From the NCBI GenBank assembly GCA_947476625.1, contig CANJRA010000002.1:124001-188000 (forward strand): a stretch of 64,000 nt of DNA, given 5' to 3'. Numbering within the stretch: the stretch's first letter is position 1; each line of letters opens with the position of its first letter. The translations under genes were made by a program, and so were the position numbers. This document shows, piece by piece, positions 9,712 through 18,285 of this stretch. This DNA comes from Fidelibacterota bacterium (GTDB taxonomy: Bacteria > Pseudomonadota > Alphaproteobacteria > Rhodospirillales > Rhodospirillaceae). The notes under the pieces were generated by a model. It saw only the letters and a program-made list of their open reading frames with translations. It was not told the origin of the DNA and did no database searches.

Positions 9712-11517
9712 TTAGGCCGCCACCGCCGCATCGAAGAGTTCGTCTTCCATGTCCATAAGGGTCTCGCCGCCCGCCATGATAGAGGACAGCAGCGAACTGG
9801 TGATCGGCATCAGCTTGTGCATGTAGAACTTGGCGGTCTTGATCTTGCCTTTGTAGAAACCCGTGGGGTCGTCGTTCTGTTTTGCGATGGCAAGCTTGGC
9901 CATGCGCGCCCACATGTAGCCGACCGAGACGTAGCTGAGGAGCTTGAGCAGATCTGATGCGCCGGCGCCGGCTTCGTCGGGATTGCTCATGCCTTTTTGG
10001 GCGATCTGGCCAATAGCTTGTTGTAAGCGTCCGAAGCCTTTGGCGAGTTCTGTGACGATTTCTTCCATGGCCGGGTCGGCGGCGTTGTCTTCGATGAACT
10101 GCTGCACCGGATGGAAGAAGCCGCGCATATAGCGGCCGTAGTGGGCGGTCATCTTGCGGCCGACGAGATCCAAAGCTTGAATGCCGTTGGTGCCTTCGTA
10201 GATTTGCGTGATGCGCGCGTCGCGGACGAATTGCTCCATGCCGTGTTCGCGGATGTAGCCGTGGCCGCCGTAGATCTGCACGCCGAGGTTGGCATTGTCG
10301 AAGCCGATGTCGGTGCCGAAGGCTTTGACCACGGGCGTCAGGAACTGGATGAGGTCGTCGTGTTGGGTGCGCTCGGCTTCGGTCGCGGCTTTCTCGGATT
10401 TGTCCTGGCTGATGGCGACCCACATGACGAGGGCGCGCACGCCTTCGGTGAGGGCCTTCATGGTCAGGAGGTTCTTGCGCACGTCGGGATGCACGATGAG
10501 CGAGTCCGCGGGCTTCTCGGGGCTCTTTGCCCCTTTGAGGCTGCGGCCTTGCAGACGTTCACGCGCGTAAAGCAATGCACCCTGATAGGCAACTTCCGAC
10601 AGGCCGAGGCCCTGAACGCCGACGCCGAGGCGGGCGGTGTTCATCATGGCGAACATGCCGCGCATGCCTTTGTTTTTCTCGCCGACGAGCCAGCCTTGGG
10701 CGCTGTCGAAGTTAATGACGCAGGTGGCGGAGGCTTTGATGCCCATCTTGTGTTCGATGGCGCCGCAGGCTGCGCCATTGCGCGCGCCGGGCGTGCCGTC
10801 CGCTTTGGGCAGAAACTTGGGGCAAATGAACAGGCTGATGCCTTTGATGCCCGGCGGCGCATCGGGCATGCGGGCCAGTACCAAGTGGACAATATTCTGC
10901 GTCAGGTCGTGTTCGCCGGCGGAGATGAAAATCTTGGTGCCGGTGATGCTGTAGCTGCCGTCGGCCTGGGGTTCGGCATTGGTGCGGACAAGCCCGAGGT
11001 CGGTGCCGCACTGCGGTTCGGTCAGGCACATGGTGCCGCTCCAGCTGCCGTCGGTGAACTTGGGCAGATACATCTGCTTCTGTTCGTCGGTGCCGTAGAG
11101 CTTGAGCGCGTTGTATGCGCCGTGGGTGAGGCCGGGATACATGCCGAAGGACATGTTGGCCGAGCAGATCATTTCCTCGACCATCATGTTAATGGCTTTC
11201 GGCGCACCCTGACCGCCGTATTCCGGGTCGGTGCCGAGGCCGGTCCAGCCGCCTGCGGTGAACTGGTCGTAGGCTTCCTTGAAACCCTTCGGCGTGCAGA
11301 CGACGCCGTTCTCAAAAGTGCAGCCCTCTTCGTCGCCGGAGCGGTTGATGGGGAACAGCACTTCGGAGGCCATCTTGCCGGCTTCCTCAAGCACCGCATC
11401 CACCACGTCAGCCGAGAAGTCGGCGTAGCCGGTGAGGTTTTGCAGTTCGTCACCGTCAAACAATTCGCGGTAGACGAATTTCATGTCGCGCAGAGGGGCG
11501 GAATAAGTGGCTGCCAT
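9712..11517 (-). CDS. Acyl-CoA dehydrogenase, long form with C-terminal extension
   Basis: This 601-residue flavoprotein catalyses the first oxidation step of fatty-acid beta-oxidation, making trans-2-enoyl-CoA. It has the N-terminal helical domain, the middle beta domain with TEPQCGTDLG near residue 158, and the C-terminal helical domain with the QIYGGHGY and YEGTNGIQALDL motifs. The extra 130 or so C-terminal residues are typical of the roughly 600-residue DmdC/AcdA-like group. The N-terminus (SAPLRDMKFV) is also characteristic. It lies 21 bp downstream of the FadN-type gene, so it is almost surely in the same operon. Confidence 0.92.
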   Translation of the reverse strand: MAATYSAPLRDMKFVYRELFDGDELQNLTGYADFSADVVDAVLEEAGKMASEVLFPINRSGDEEGCTFENGVVCTPKGFKEAYDQFTAGGWTGLGTDPEYGGQGAPKAINMMVEEMICSANMSFGMYPGLTHGAYNALKLYGTDEQKQMYLPKFTDGSWSGTMCLTEPQCGTDLGLVRTNAEPQADGSYSITGTKIFISAGEHDLTQNIVHLVLARMPDAPPGIKGISLFICPKFLPKADGTPGARNGAACGAIEHKMGIKASATCVINFDSAQGWLVGEKNKGMRGMFAMMNTARLGVGVQGLGLSEVAYQGALLYARERLQGRSLKGAKSPEKPADSLIVHPDVRKNLLTMKALTEGVRALVMWVAISQDKSEKAATEAERTQHDDLIQFLTPVVKAFGTDIGFDNANLGVQIYGGHGYIREHGMEQFVRDARITQIYEGTNGIQALDLVGRKMTAHYGRYMRGFFHPVQQFIEDNAADPAMEEIVTELAKGFGRLQQAIGQIAQKGMSNPDEAGAGASDLLKLLSYVSVGYMWARMAKLAIAKQNDDPTGFYKGKIKTAKFYMHKLMPITSSLLSSIMAGGETLMDMEDELFDAAVAA

Positions 11518-11538
11518 GACTGTCTCCTAATGCCGCGT

Positions 11539-13875
11539 TTAATTGCGTAAGGGTTTGCCGGTGTCGAGCATGACTTCCATGCGCGCGAGCGTGGCCGGGT
11601 TCTTGGCAAGTTCCAAGAAGGCTGCGCGTTCGAGCTTGAGGATGTCTTTCTCGGTGACGGTTTCGGTGAAGTCGGTGTCGCCACCTGTCAGCACTCTTGC
11701 GAGCGCCATTGATACGACCTGATCATGCGGGGTGACTTTGCCTTGGAGCACGAGACCTTCGAGCGCGACCTTCAGCGCGGCGATGCCGTTGGGGCCGGGG
11801 AGCGAGATGCTTTGCTCCTTGGGCGGCACGTAACCTTCCGCGAGTGCCAGAACCTTGGCTTTGGCGTCGGCCAGCAGGCGGTTGCGGTTCATGGTGATGC
11901 TGTCGGTGGGGCGCAAGATTCCCATCTCCTTGGCTTCGGCTGCCGACTTGGCGACCTGGGCCGTGCCGATAAGCTCGAAGGCTTTGGCGATGGCCGGGAT
12001 CGGGCCTTTGGGCATCTTGGGATCGTTCTTGAGGCGCAGCAGGATTTCCTTACAGCCGCCCCATCCGGGGATCACGCCGACGCAGACTTCAACCAAGCCG
12101 GTATAAGTTTCGGCGTAAGCTTGGATGGCGTCGGAGTGCAGCAGGATTTCGCAACCGCCGCCGAGCGCCATGCCGATCGGCGCGGAGACGACGGGGAACG
12201 GCGCTTGCTTGAGGGCCATATAAGTCTTTTGGCCTTCTTCGATCTGGCTTTCCAGCTCGGACCAGACCGCGATGTTGGCGGCAAAAAGCACGAGGCCGAT
12301 GTTGGCGCCGACCGAGAAGTTGGGGCCCTCGTTGTGAACAACCAGGCCTTTCCACTTCTTGTCGTTCTTGATGAGCTTCAGCACGTCTTTGTAGGCGGCC
12401 ATCGTCATCGGATCGAGACTGTTGGCACGCGAGGTAAATTCCAAGCACAGCACGCCGTCGCCGATGTCCCAGACTTTAGCGGACGGATTCTTGATCACGG
12501 GTTTGCCCGCGCGTTTGACATCGGACAGCAGCAGAACGCCGGTACCGCGCACGACATCGGCGTAGGTGCCTGCGGTGGTGAGGTATTGCAGCTTGCCGTT
12601 TTCGGTGCGGTAGAAACCGCCTTTGTCGGCGGCGAGCTTCAGGAGCGGCGGCACAGGCATTTTCTCAGCCGCGAGTTTATCGGCGAACCACTTGGCACCC
12701 ATGGTGTCGATGACTTCGAAGGGACCTAAGCCCCAGCCGTAGCCGTCCTTCATGGCCTCGTCGACGTCGACGATAGTGTCGGCGATCTCAGGTACCAGCG
12801 CGGCGGCATAGGTGAGGCCCTTGCTGGCAACCTTCCAGGCGTATTGGCCGCCCTTGTCGGGAAACTCGACCAACGCTTTAAGGCCGCCTTTCTTGGACGC
12901 GCCCATGCTTTTCAAATCGGGCGCGGTGCTGGGGCCGTATTCGGCGGTTTTGAGATTGAGGCTTTCTTTGATTTTGGTCGCGCCGTCTTTGCGCAGGCGG
13001 AAGAAGCCGCCGCCGCCCTTGCGGCCGATCCAGCCGTTCTTGAGCATGGTGCTGATGATCGGCGGTTCGCCGGAGATGTCGACGTAAGGGTCGGTCTTGG
13101 GCAGAAGCGACAGCATCGATTTCGCGAGATGCGGCATCAGGTCGAGGCCGATGAGATCGAGTAGGCCGAACACGCCGGTTTTAGGAATGCCGAAGGGTTT
13201 GGAGCCGATGGCGTCGGCTTCGTCCACCGTCAGACCAAGCGCCAACGCTTCGATCACCGCGTTCTGCATCCAATAGATGCCGATGCGGTTGCCGATGAAG
13301 CCGGGTGTGTCTTTGCAGAGGACAACGCCCTTGCCGAGTTTCACGTCGCAGAATTCGCGGATGGTGGCGATCTGCTCTTTTTTGGTCTTCGGACCGGTGA
13401 CGATTTCCAAAAGCCGCATATAGCGCGGCGGATTGAAGAAGTGCGTGATGACAAAATCCTGCGCGAGGCTCTCTGGCAATCCCGAGATCAGTTCATGCAG
13501 CGGGATGGTCGAGGTGTTGCTGGAGATGATCGTGCCTTTTTTGCGTTTGGCATCGACCTTTTTGTAGAGGTCTTGCTTGATATCGAGGCGCTCGATGACG
13601 GCCTCGACGATCCAGTCGCAGTCGGCGAGCAGATCGAGGTTGTCTTCGATGTTGCCGGTGGTGATGAGGTTGGCATTGCGCTTGGACATGAACGGCGCAG
13701 GATCGGTCTTCAACATCTTCGCGACGGCACCTTCGGCAATCGCATTGCGGTTGTCGCCGGTCTTGGGAACGATATCGAGCAGTACGCAGGGGATGCCGGC
13801 GTTGGTGATGTGCGCGGCGATCCCGGCGCCCATGACGCCGGCTCCAATCACCGCGGCTTTTTTAATCTCGGCCAT
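11539..13875 (-). CDS. 3-hydroxyacyl-CoA dehydrogenase / enoyl-CoA hydratase (FadN/FadB-like)
   Basis: This 778-residue multifunctional enzyme of beta-oxidation hydrates enoyl-CoA and oxidises the 3-hydroxy product. Domain order is dehydrogenase first (NAD-binding GAGVMGAGIA at residues 9-18, then the 3HCDH C-terminal domains) and enoyl-CoA hydratase last (about 500-680, with the APIGMALGGGCEILLHSD stretch). This order matches FadN rather than E. coli FadB. The ATG at 13875 is preferred because it follows a GGGGGCC purine-rich site and begins at the NAD fold; the longer frame from 13968 adds a lysine- and arginine-rich leader overlapping the thiolase gene. It is 13 bp from the thiolase stop and 21 bp from the acyl-CoA dehydrogenase gene. 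Confidence 0.92.
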   Translation of the reverse strand: MAEIKKAAVIGAGVMGAGIAAHITNAGIPCVLLDIVPKTGDNRNAIAEGAVAKMLKTDPAPFMSKRNANLITTGNIEDNLDLLADCDWIVEAVIERLDIKQDLYKKVDAKRKKGTIISSNTSTIPLHELISGLPESLAQDFVITHFFNPPRYMRLLEIVTGPKTKKEQIATIREFCDVKLGKGVVLCKDTPGFIGNRIGIYWMQNAVIEALALGLTVDEADAIGSKPFGIPKTGVFGLLDLIGLDLMPHLAKSMLSLLPKTDPYVDISGEPPIISTMLKNGWIGRKGGGGFFRLRKDGATKIKESLNLKTAEYGPSTAPDLKSMGASKKGGLKALVEFPDKGGQYAWKVASKGLTYAAALVPEIADTIVDVDEAMKDGYGWGLGPFEVIDTMGAKWFADKLAAEKMPVPPLLKLAADKGGFYRTENGKLQYLTTAGTYADVVRGTGVLLLSDVKRAGKPVIKNPSAKVWDIGDGVLCLEFTSRANSLDPMTMAAYKDVLKLIKNDKKWKGLVVHNEGPNFSVGANIGLVLFAANIAVWSELESQIEEGQKTYMALKQAPFPVVSAPIGMALGGGCEILLHSDAIQAYAETYTGLVEVCVGVIPGWGGCKEILLRLKNDPKMPKGPIPAIAKAFELIGTAQVAKSAAEAKEMGILRPTDSITMNRNRLLADAKAKVLALAEGYVPPKEQSISLPGPNGIAALKVALEGLVLQGKVTPHDQVVSMALARVLTGGDTDFTETVTEKDILKLERAAFLELAKNPATLARMEVMLDTGKPLRN

Positions 13876-13888
13876 ATGATGGCCCCCC

Positions 13889-15025
13889 TTACATCGCTTC
13901 GAGGATTGTGGCGATGCCTTGACCGCCGCCGATGCATTGCGTGGCGAGCGCGTATTTTTTCTTTTCACGCTGGAGAAGCGCTGCGGCCTTGCCGGTGATG
14001 CGCGCGCCGGTGGCGCCGAGCGGGTGACCGATGGCGATAGCGCCGCCGTCGATATTGATCTTGGAAACGTCGGCGCCGAGATCCTTGATCACCGCGAGGC
14101 TTTGCGCGGCGAAGGCTTCGTTGAGTTCGATGATGTCGATCTGGTTTATCTTCAGACCGGCGCGGGCGAGGGCCTTGTTGGTCGCGCCGACGGGGCCGAT
14201 GCCCATGATTTCCGGCGCGCAGCCCGAGGTGGCAATCGAGAGAATGCGCGCGAGCGGCGTGAGGCCGTTTTTCTTGGCGTATTCTTCGGTGCAGACCAAC
14301 ACGGCGGATGCGCCGTCGGTCAGCGGCGAGGAGGTGCCGGCGGTGACGCTGCCGGTTTCTTTGAAAGCGGGTTTGAGGCCGCCGAGGATTTCAGCGGTTG
14401 TCTCGGCGCGGATGCAGCCGTCGGTGTCGACCATGCCGCCGTCGCCTTTGACGGGGATGATCTCGGCCTTGAATTTGCCGGTGGCTTGCGCAGCGGAGGC
14501 GCGCTTCTGGCTTTCGGCGGCGAAGGCGTCCTGTTCGGCGCGCGAGATTTTATATTGGTCGGCGAGGTTCTCAGCGGTTTCGCCCATGCCGACATAAGCT
14601 TTGTGACCGGCGTTGATTAGCGTTGGGTTCGGCATCGGGTTGTAGCCGCCCATGGGAATGCGGCTCATGCTTTCAATCCCGGCGCAGATGAACACTTCGC
14701 CTGCGCCCATTTTGATGGCGCCCGCGGCCTGGTGGATGGCTTGCATGCTGGAGCCGCAGAAGCGGTTGACCGTGGCGCCGCCGATGCTGATCGGCAGGCC
14801 TGCGAGGAAAACCGCGATGCGGGCGATGTTGAAGCCCTGTTCGGCTTCAGGGAAGGCGCAGCCCATGATGAGGTCTTCGATGTCGGCGGGATTAACCTTG
14901 GTTTTGTCGACCAAGCCTCGGACGACGGCGCCGGCCATGTCGTCGGGCCGCGTCTTACGCAGCGCGCCCTTATTGGCCAGAGTGAAAGCAGAGCGGACAT
15001 AACCCGCGATAACGATGTTGCTCAT
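13889..15025 (-). CDS. Acetyl-CoA C-acyltransferase (3-ketoacyl-CoA thiolase)
   Basis: This 378-residue thiolase cleaves 3-ketoacyl-CoA to acetyl-CoA and a shortened acyl-CoA. The nucleophilic cysteine is in NRFCGSSMQ near residue 90, the catalytic histidine in GHPLGATGAR near 330, and the second cysteine in TQCIGGGQG near 365. Length and C-terminus are complete. It sits between the acyl-CoA ligase and the FadN-type gene in the minus-strand operon. FadA/FadI-type degradative function is favoured over a biosynthetic PhaA role because of these neighbours. Confidence 0.93.
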   Translation of the reverse strand: MSNIVIAGYVRSAFTLANKGALRKTRPDDMAGAVVRGLVDKTKVNPADIEDLIMGCAFPEAEQGFNIARIAVFLAGLPISIGGATVNRFCGSSMQAIHQAAGAIKMGAGEVFICAGIESMSRIPMGGYNPMPNPTLINAGHKAYVGMGETAENLADQYKISRAEQDAFAAESQKRASAAQATGKFKAEIIPVKGDGGMVDTDGCIRAETTAEILGGLKPAFKETGSVTAGTSSPLTDGASAVLVCTEEYAKKNGLTPLARILSIATSGCAPEIMGIGPVGATNKALARAGLKINQIDIIELNEAFAAQSLAVIKDLGADVSKINIDGGAIAIGHPLGATGARITGKAAALLQREKKKYALATQCIGGGQGIATILEAM

Positions 15026-15070
15026 GGACTGGTCCCCTTGTGACGTATCTCGAAAATGTATGCGACGACC

Positions 15071-16798
15071 TCAGCTGGTCTTTTTCTCAGCTGCGGCCTC
15101 CTCCTGCTTCAGTTCTTTCTTCGATAGTTTTCCGATCAGCGATTTCGGCAGCTGATCGCGGAATTCGTATTGTGCCGGCTGTTCGATCTTCGACACTTTG
15201 GTCTTCATGAAGGCGCGGATTTCGTCTTCCGTCAGCGTCATGCCGGCGCGCACCTTGATGAAAGCCTTGGGCGCTTCGCCGCGGTCAGGATCTGGAATGC
15301 CGATGACCGAGGTTTCCTCGACGGCCGGGTGCTCGTAGAGCGCTTCTTCCAGCACGCGCGGATAAATCTTGTAGCCCGAGGCGTTGATCATGTCCTTGAT
15401 GCGGTCGACGATGAAGACATAGCCGTCGTCATCGATGTGGCCGACGTCGCCGGTATGCAGCGCGCCGTTCTTCATGACGTCGGCGGTGTCCTTCGGGCGA
15501 TTCCAGTAGCCCTTCATGACTTGCGGGCCGCGCACGCAGATCTCGCCTTTTTCGCCGATGCCGAGGACGCGGTCGTCTTCCAGCGAGCGGATTTCGATGA
15601 TTGTGCCGGGCATCGGCAAACCCACCGAGCCAGGCTTATTCTCGCCTTCGGTGGGATTGGTGCAGGCAACAGGCGACGTCTCGGACAGGCCGTAGCCTTC
15701 GACGACGACGCATTTGGTGCGCTCCTCGAAAGACTTTTTGACTTCGACCGGCAAAGGCGCGCCGCCCGAGATGCAAAGTTTGATGGAGGTGAGGTCGTAT
15801 TTGCCGACATCGGGCGTGTTGTTGATGGCGGTGTAAATCGTCGGCACCGCCGGAAACAGCGTCGGCCTCTTTTTGTCGATAGCCTTCAGGCAGTCTTTTA
15901 AATCGAAGCGCGGCATCATGATGATCTCGGCGCCGTATTCCATGCCGACCAGTAGGATCACGGTCATCGCGAAGACATGGAAGAACGGCAGAGCGGCCAG
16001 GAAACGTTCGTTGCCGCGGTCGGGGTTGTTGAACCACGACGACACCTGCCGCGCGTTCGCCGTGATGTTGGCGTGGGTCAGCATGGCGGCTTTGGGAACG
16101 CCGGTCGTGCCGCCGGTATATTGCAGAACGGCCAAGTCCTCGGTCGGGTTGATGGCGACCGGCTCGGGCGTGCCGTCGTTGTCGATGAGGTCATCCCACC
16201 AGATTTGACGATCGTCTTCCTCGACGGCGGCGACATCACCGCGCTTGAACAGGTTGAACAGCACGGCGGTCGCGAAAGGCAGCGCCTCGGCCATGGAGCA
16301 GACAATCAATTTCCGCAGGCCGGTGTTGTTTAGAACCGTGCGCGCCTTCGGATACATGACGTTGAGGTCCATGGTGATGAGGAACTCGGCACCGGAGTCC
16401 TTCACCATGTTTTCAAGTTCGGGCGCGGCGTACAGCGGGTTCATGTTCACGACCGTGCCGCCGGCCATCAGGATGCCGAAGAAGGCCGCGATATAATAAG
16501 GCGAGTTCGGCAGCAGAAGGCCGACGCGCGTGCCTTTGGTTACACCGAGTTTCTGGAAACCTTGCGCGGCTTGCGCAGCCAGCTTGGCGGTCTCGGCATA
16601 GGTCCACTTCTTGCCGAGGAATTCCATGCAGGGATTGTTGGGGAACTTGGCGACCGCATCGTGCAAAAGCTGTGCGGCGGGGGCTGCGGGAATCGGCATA
16701 TTCCACGGTGCGAAACTGGGATACTTCTTCAGCCACGGATAATCCGTTCTGGTTGTATCGGTGCTCCACGCGGAATTATGTGCGTCGACGGCCGCCAT
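15071..16798 (-). CDS. fadD: Long-chain fatty acid-CoA ligase
   Basis: This 575-residue AMP-forming synthetase activates fatty acids to acyl-CoA, feeding the beta-oxidation genes downstream. The A3 loop YTGGTTGVPKA is near residue 225, the A5 motif GYGLSET near 370, and the hinge/A8 region VDRIKDMINASGYKIYP near 465. The C-terminal lysine region PKSLIGKLSKKEL is present. It is the first gene of the fad block. The spacing to the thiolase gene is 45 bp. No clear FadR-type operator was found upstream. Confidence 0.92.
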   Translation of the reverse strand: MAAVDAHNSAWSTDTTRTDYPWLKKYPSFAPWNMPIPAAPAAQLLHDAVAKFPNNPCMEFLGKKWTYAETAKLAAQAAQGFQKLGVTKGTRVGLLLPNSPYYIAAFFGILMAGGTVVNMNPLYAAPELENMVKDSGAEFLITMDLNVMYPKARTVLNNTGLRKLIVCSMAEALPFATAVLFNLFKRGDVAAVEEDDRQIWWDDLIDNDGTPEPVAINPTEDLAVLQYTGGTTGVPKAAMLTHANITANARQVSSWFNNPDRGNERFLAALPFFHVFAMTVILLVGMEYGAEIIMMPRFDLKDCLKAIDKKRPTLFPAVPTIYTAINNTPDVGKYDLTSIKLCISGGAPLPVEVKKSFEERTKCVVVEGYGLSETSPVACTNPTEGENKPGSVGLPMPGTIIEIRSLEDDRVLGIGEKGEICVRGPQVMKGYWNRPKDTADVMKNGALHTGDVGHIDDDGYVFIVDRIKDMINASGYKIYPRVLEEALYEHPAVEETSVIGIPDPDRGEAPKAFIKVRAGMTLTEDEIRAFMKTKVSKIEQPAQYEFRDQLPKSLIGKLSKKELKQEEAAAEKKTS

Positions 16799-17010
16799 AT
16801 TCCTCCTCAGTCGACCCGCGGCTTGTGGATAATTCTGGCAAGCCGCCTCCCGGTCGAGGAAGAATCCTAGCGAATCAAATACTTCTCTACCAGCGCCGCG
16901 ATAAAACCGATGTGAAACGGCCTAATACGATGGGTCAAAGGGTCGTAGGCGGCTATCCAAGGGCTTGAGAAAGCCCGACACCGCAGCCCCCGAGTCCTTA
17001 TATAGGGGCT

Positions 17011-17319
17011 CTATTTATCCAAAAGGCCTGAAAGCTTGAGCGCGATGCCCTTGGAACCAAAGACCTTCAGCTTGCCCAACGTGAAAGCGACCATCGGGTT
17101 CAGATCGCCGGCGATCAGTTTTTCCATATTCGCGACCGACAAAGCGAGTGTGGTTTCGGCATCCTCGTCTTCGGGATTGAGCGTGATTTTGACGTCGCCG
17201 CCGGTCGCATCCAGCAGGATTTTGCCGTCGTCACCGAGATCGAAAAGCACGGTGTGGTTCAACTCTTTGAGTTGATCGGCTTTGCTCTGCATTTCGCCGA
17301 CAAGATCTTCCAAGGCCAT
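17011..17319 (-). CDS. SCP2 sterol-transfer-type lipid-binding protein
   Basis: This protein of about 102 residues matches the SCP2 fold found as single-domain proteins in bacteria. It has the pattern of alternating strands ending in a C-terminal KLSGLLDK helix, with the conserved NPMVAFTLGKLKVFGS region. Such proteins bind acyl-CoA or other lipids in the cytoplasm. The ATG at 17319 follows a good GGGGAGGA site; the longer frame to 17409 has no such support. It lies upstream of fadD on the same strand with a 212-bp gap, so it could share regulation, but whether it is co-transcribed is unclear. Confidence 0.8.
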   Translation of the reverse strand: MALEDLVGEMQSKADQLKELNHTVLFDLGDDGKILLDATGGDVKITLNPEDEDAETTLALSVANMEKLIAGDLNPMVAFTLGKLKVFGSKGIALKLSGLLDK

Positions 17320-17580
17320 GGCTGTCCTCCCCTTTTTGCAGGTAACGGTAGCAAGCACGGATATCTCCCCCAAAGCCCGCGGTACGGGGTCCAGAGGTGC
17401 GGCTGCCAATCAATATGCCACAGAAATATAAGCATATCATGGCGTTAATTGACCTCGCGTGGCTGACGGGCTAGCTTTAATACAGGTGGCCAGGGTCTCC
17501 CGGATTATGTCGTGCAAAGTTGCGCAGACGGGGCGGCAAATGCTTCTTTCGGTTGAGAGCCGGCGGCTAAGGATAGGCGA

Positions 17581-18285
17581 ATGTCAGCTTCACACGCGGC
17601 CGCGAGCCAAGCTGGGGCAGCGCACGATAAGCCCAAGGATTTACGCGCGCTGGTTCAGGATATGGGCCACTGGCGTCATGCGCCCGAGGGCGGCGTCAAT
17701 CTCATCATCATCAGCGCCAGCGCGGCGTTGCCCGAAACCAAGCGCACGCAGGAATTGATCAACCAGATCGGCGAGGGTGTCGTTACCATCGCCGGCAAGC
17801 ATCGCGGGACGACCTACGCCGTTTCGCCCTTCGACTTCGCCATCATGGTGAAGATCAACGAAAACATTCTTGTCGGCATGGTGCGCGACCTCAAGGTCGA
17901 CATGCTGCGGACCATCGAAAAGAATTTCCCAGGATCGTTCGGCACAATCGATCAGAGCCGCCTCGTTTTAAGTTACGACCTTGTCGCCAACTACCGCTCG
18001 GCCGCCGACCGTGTCGCGAAATACGCCGAGATTGCCCAGCGTCAGGTCGCCGAGCCCGAGGGCGACAAGCAGCTTCGTCCGCTAACGACGGTCGACATCA
18101 AGAACGTCATGAAGGCGTACGAGAAGTTCGGTACCGATAAGTTCGTCAAAGCGTTTGTGCGCAGCCAGGATGTGATGCTGAACATCAAAGGCAAGGCACC
18201 CGGGCCACCAGTTCGGCATAGCGCCAGGCGATGCCGATGTCGCTTTTTGCCAGCACCATGTCCATATTCGAGAGCATCGTCGTGA
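17581..18285 (+). CDS. Uncharacterised protein, C-terminus probably replaced by a deletion junction
   Basis: The first 200 or so residues look like a real, balanced cytoplasmic protein. It begins [10 protein letters not shown], has a central [14 protein letters not shown] strand and a stretch [22 protein letters not shown], and ends sensibly near DVMLNIKGK. After about 18195 the reading becomes arginine-rich because it enters the antisense of the convergent ppc gene. Both convergent genes lose their ends at the same place, so the tail here is most likely not native. I do not recognise the family. There is no signal peptide or clear membrane segment. Confidence 0.6.
   Translation: MSASHAAASQAGAAHDKPKDLRALVQDMGHWRHAPEGGVNLIIISASAALPETKRTQELINQIGEGVVTIAGKHRGTTYAVSPFDFAIMVKINENILVGMVRDLKVDMLRTIEKNFPGSFGTIDQSRLVLSYDLVANYRSAADRVAKYAEIAQRQVAEPEGDKQLRPLTTVDIKNVMKAYEKFGTDKFVKAFVRSQDVMLNIKGKAPGPPVRHSARRCRCRFLPAPCPYSRASS

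Noticed and set aside
10111-11550. 479-codon plus-strand ORF opposite the acyl-CoA dehydrogenase
   Set aside because: It is a high-GC antisense shadow; the composition is rich in Gly/Ala/His/Asp with no domain, while the opposite strand encodes a complete enzyme.
11725-12729. 334-codon plus-strand ORF opposite the FadN-type gene
   Set aside because: Antisense shadow of a clearly coding region, with no start signal or recognisable family.
16961-16976. GGGCTT-GAGA-AAGCCC hairpin after the SCP2 gene
   Set aside because: The stem is only 6 bp and no T tract follows on either strand, so I do not call it a terminator.
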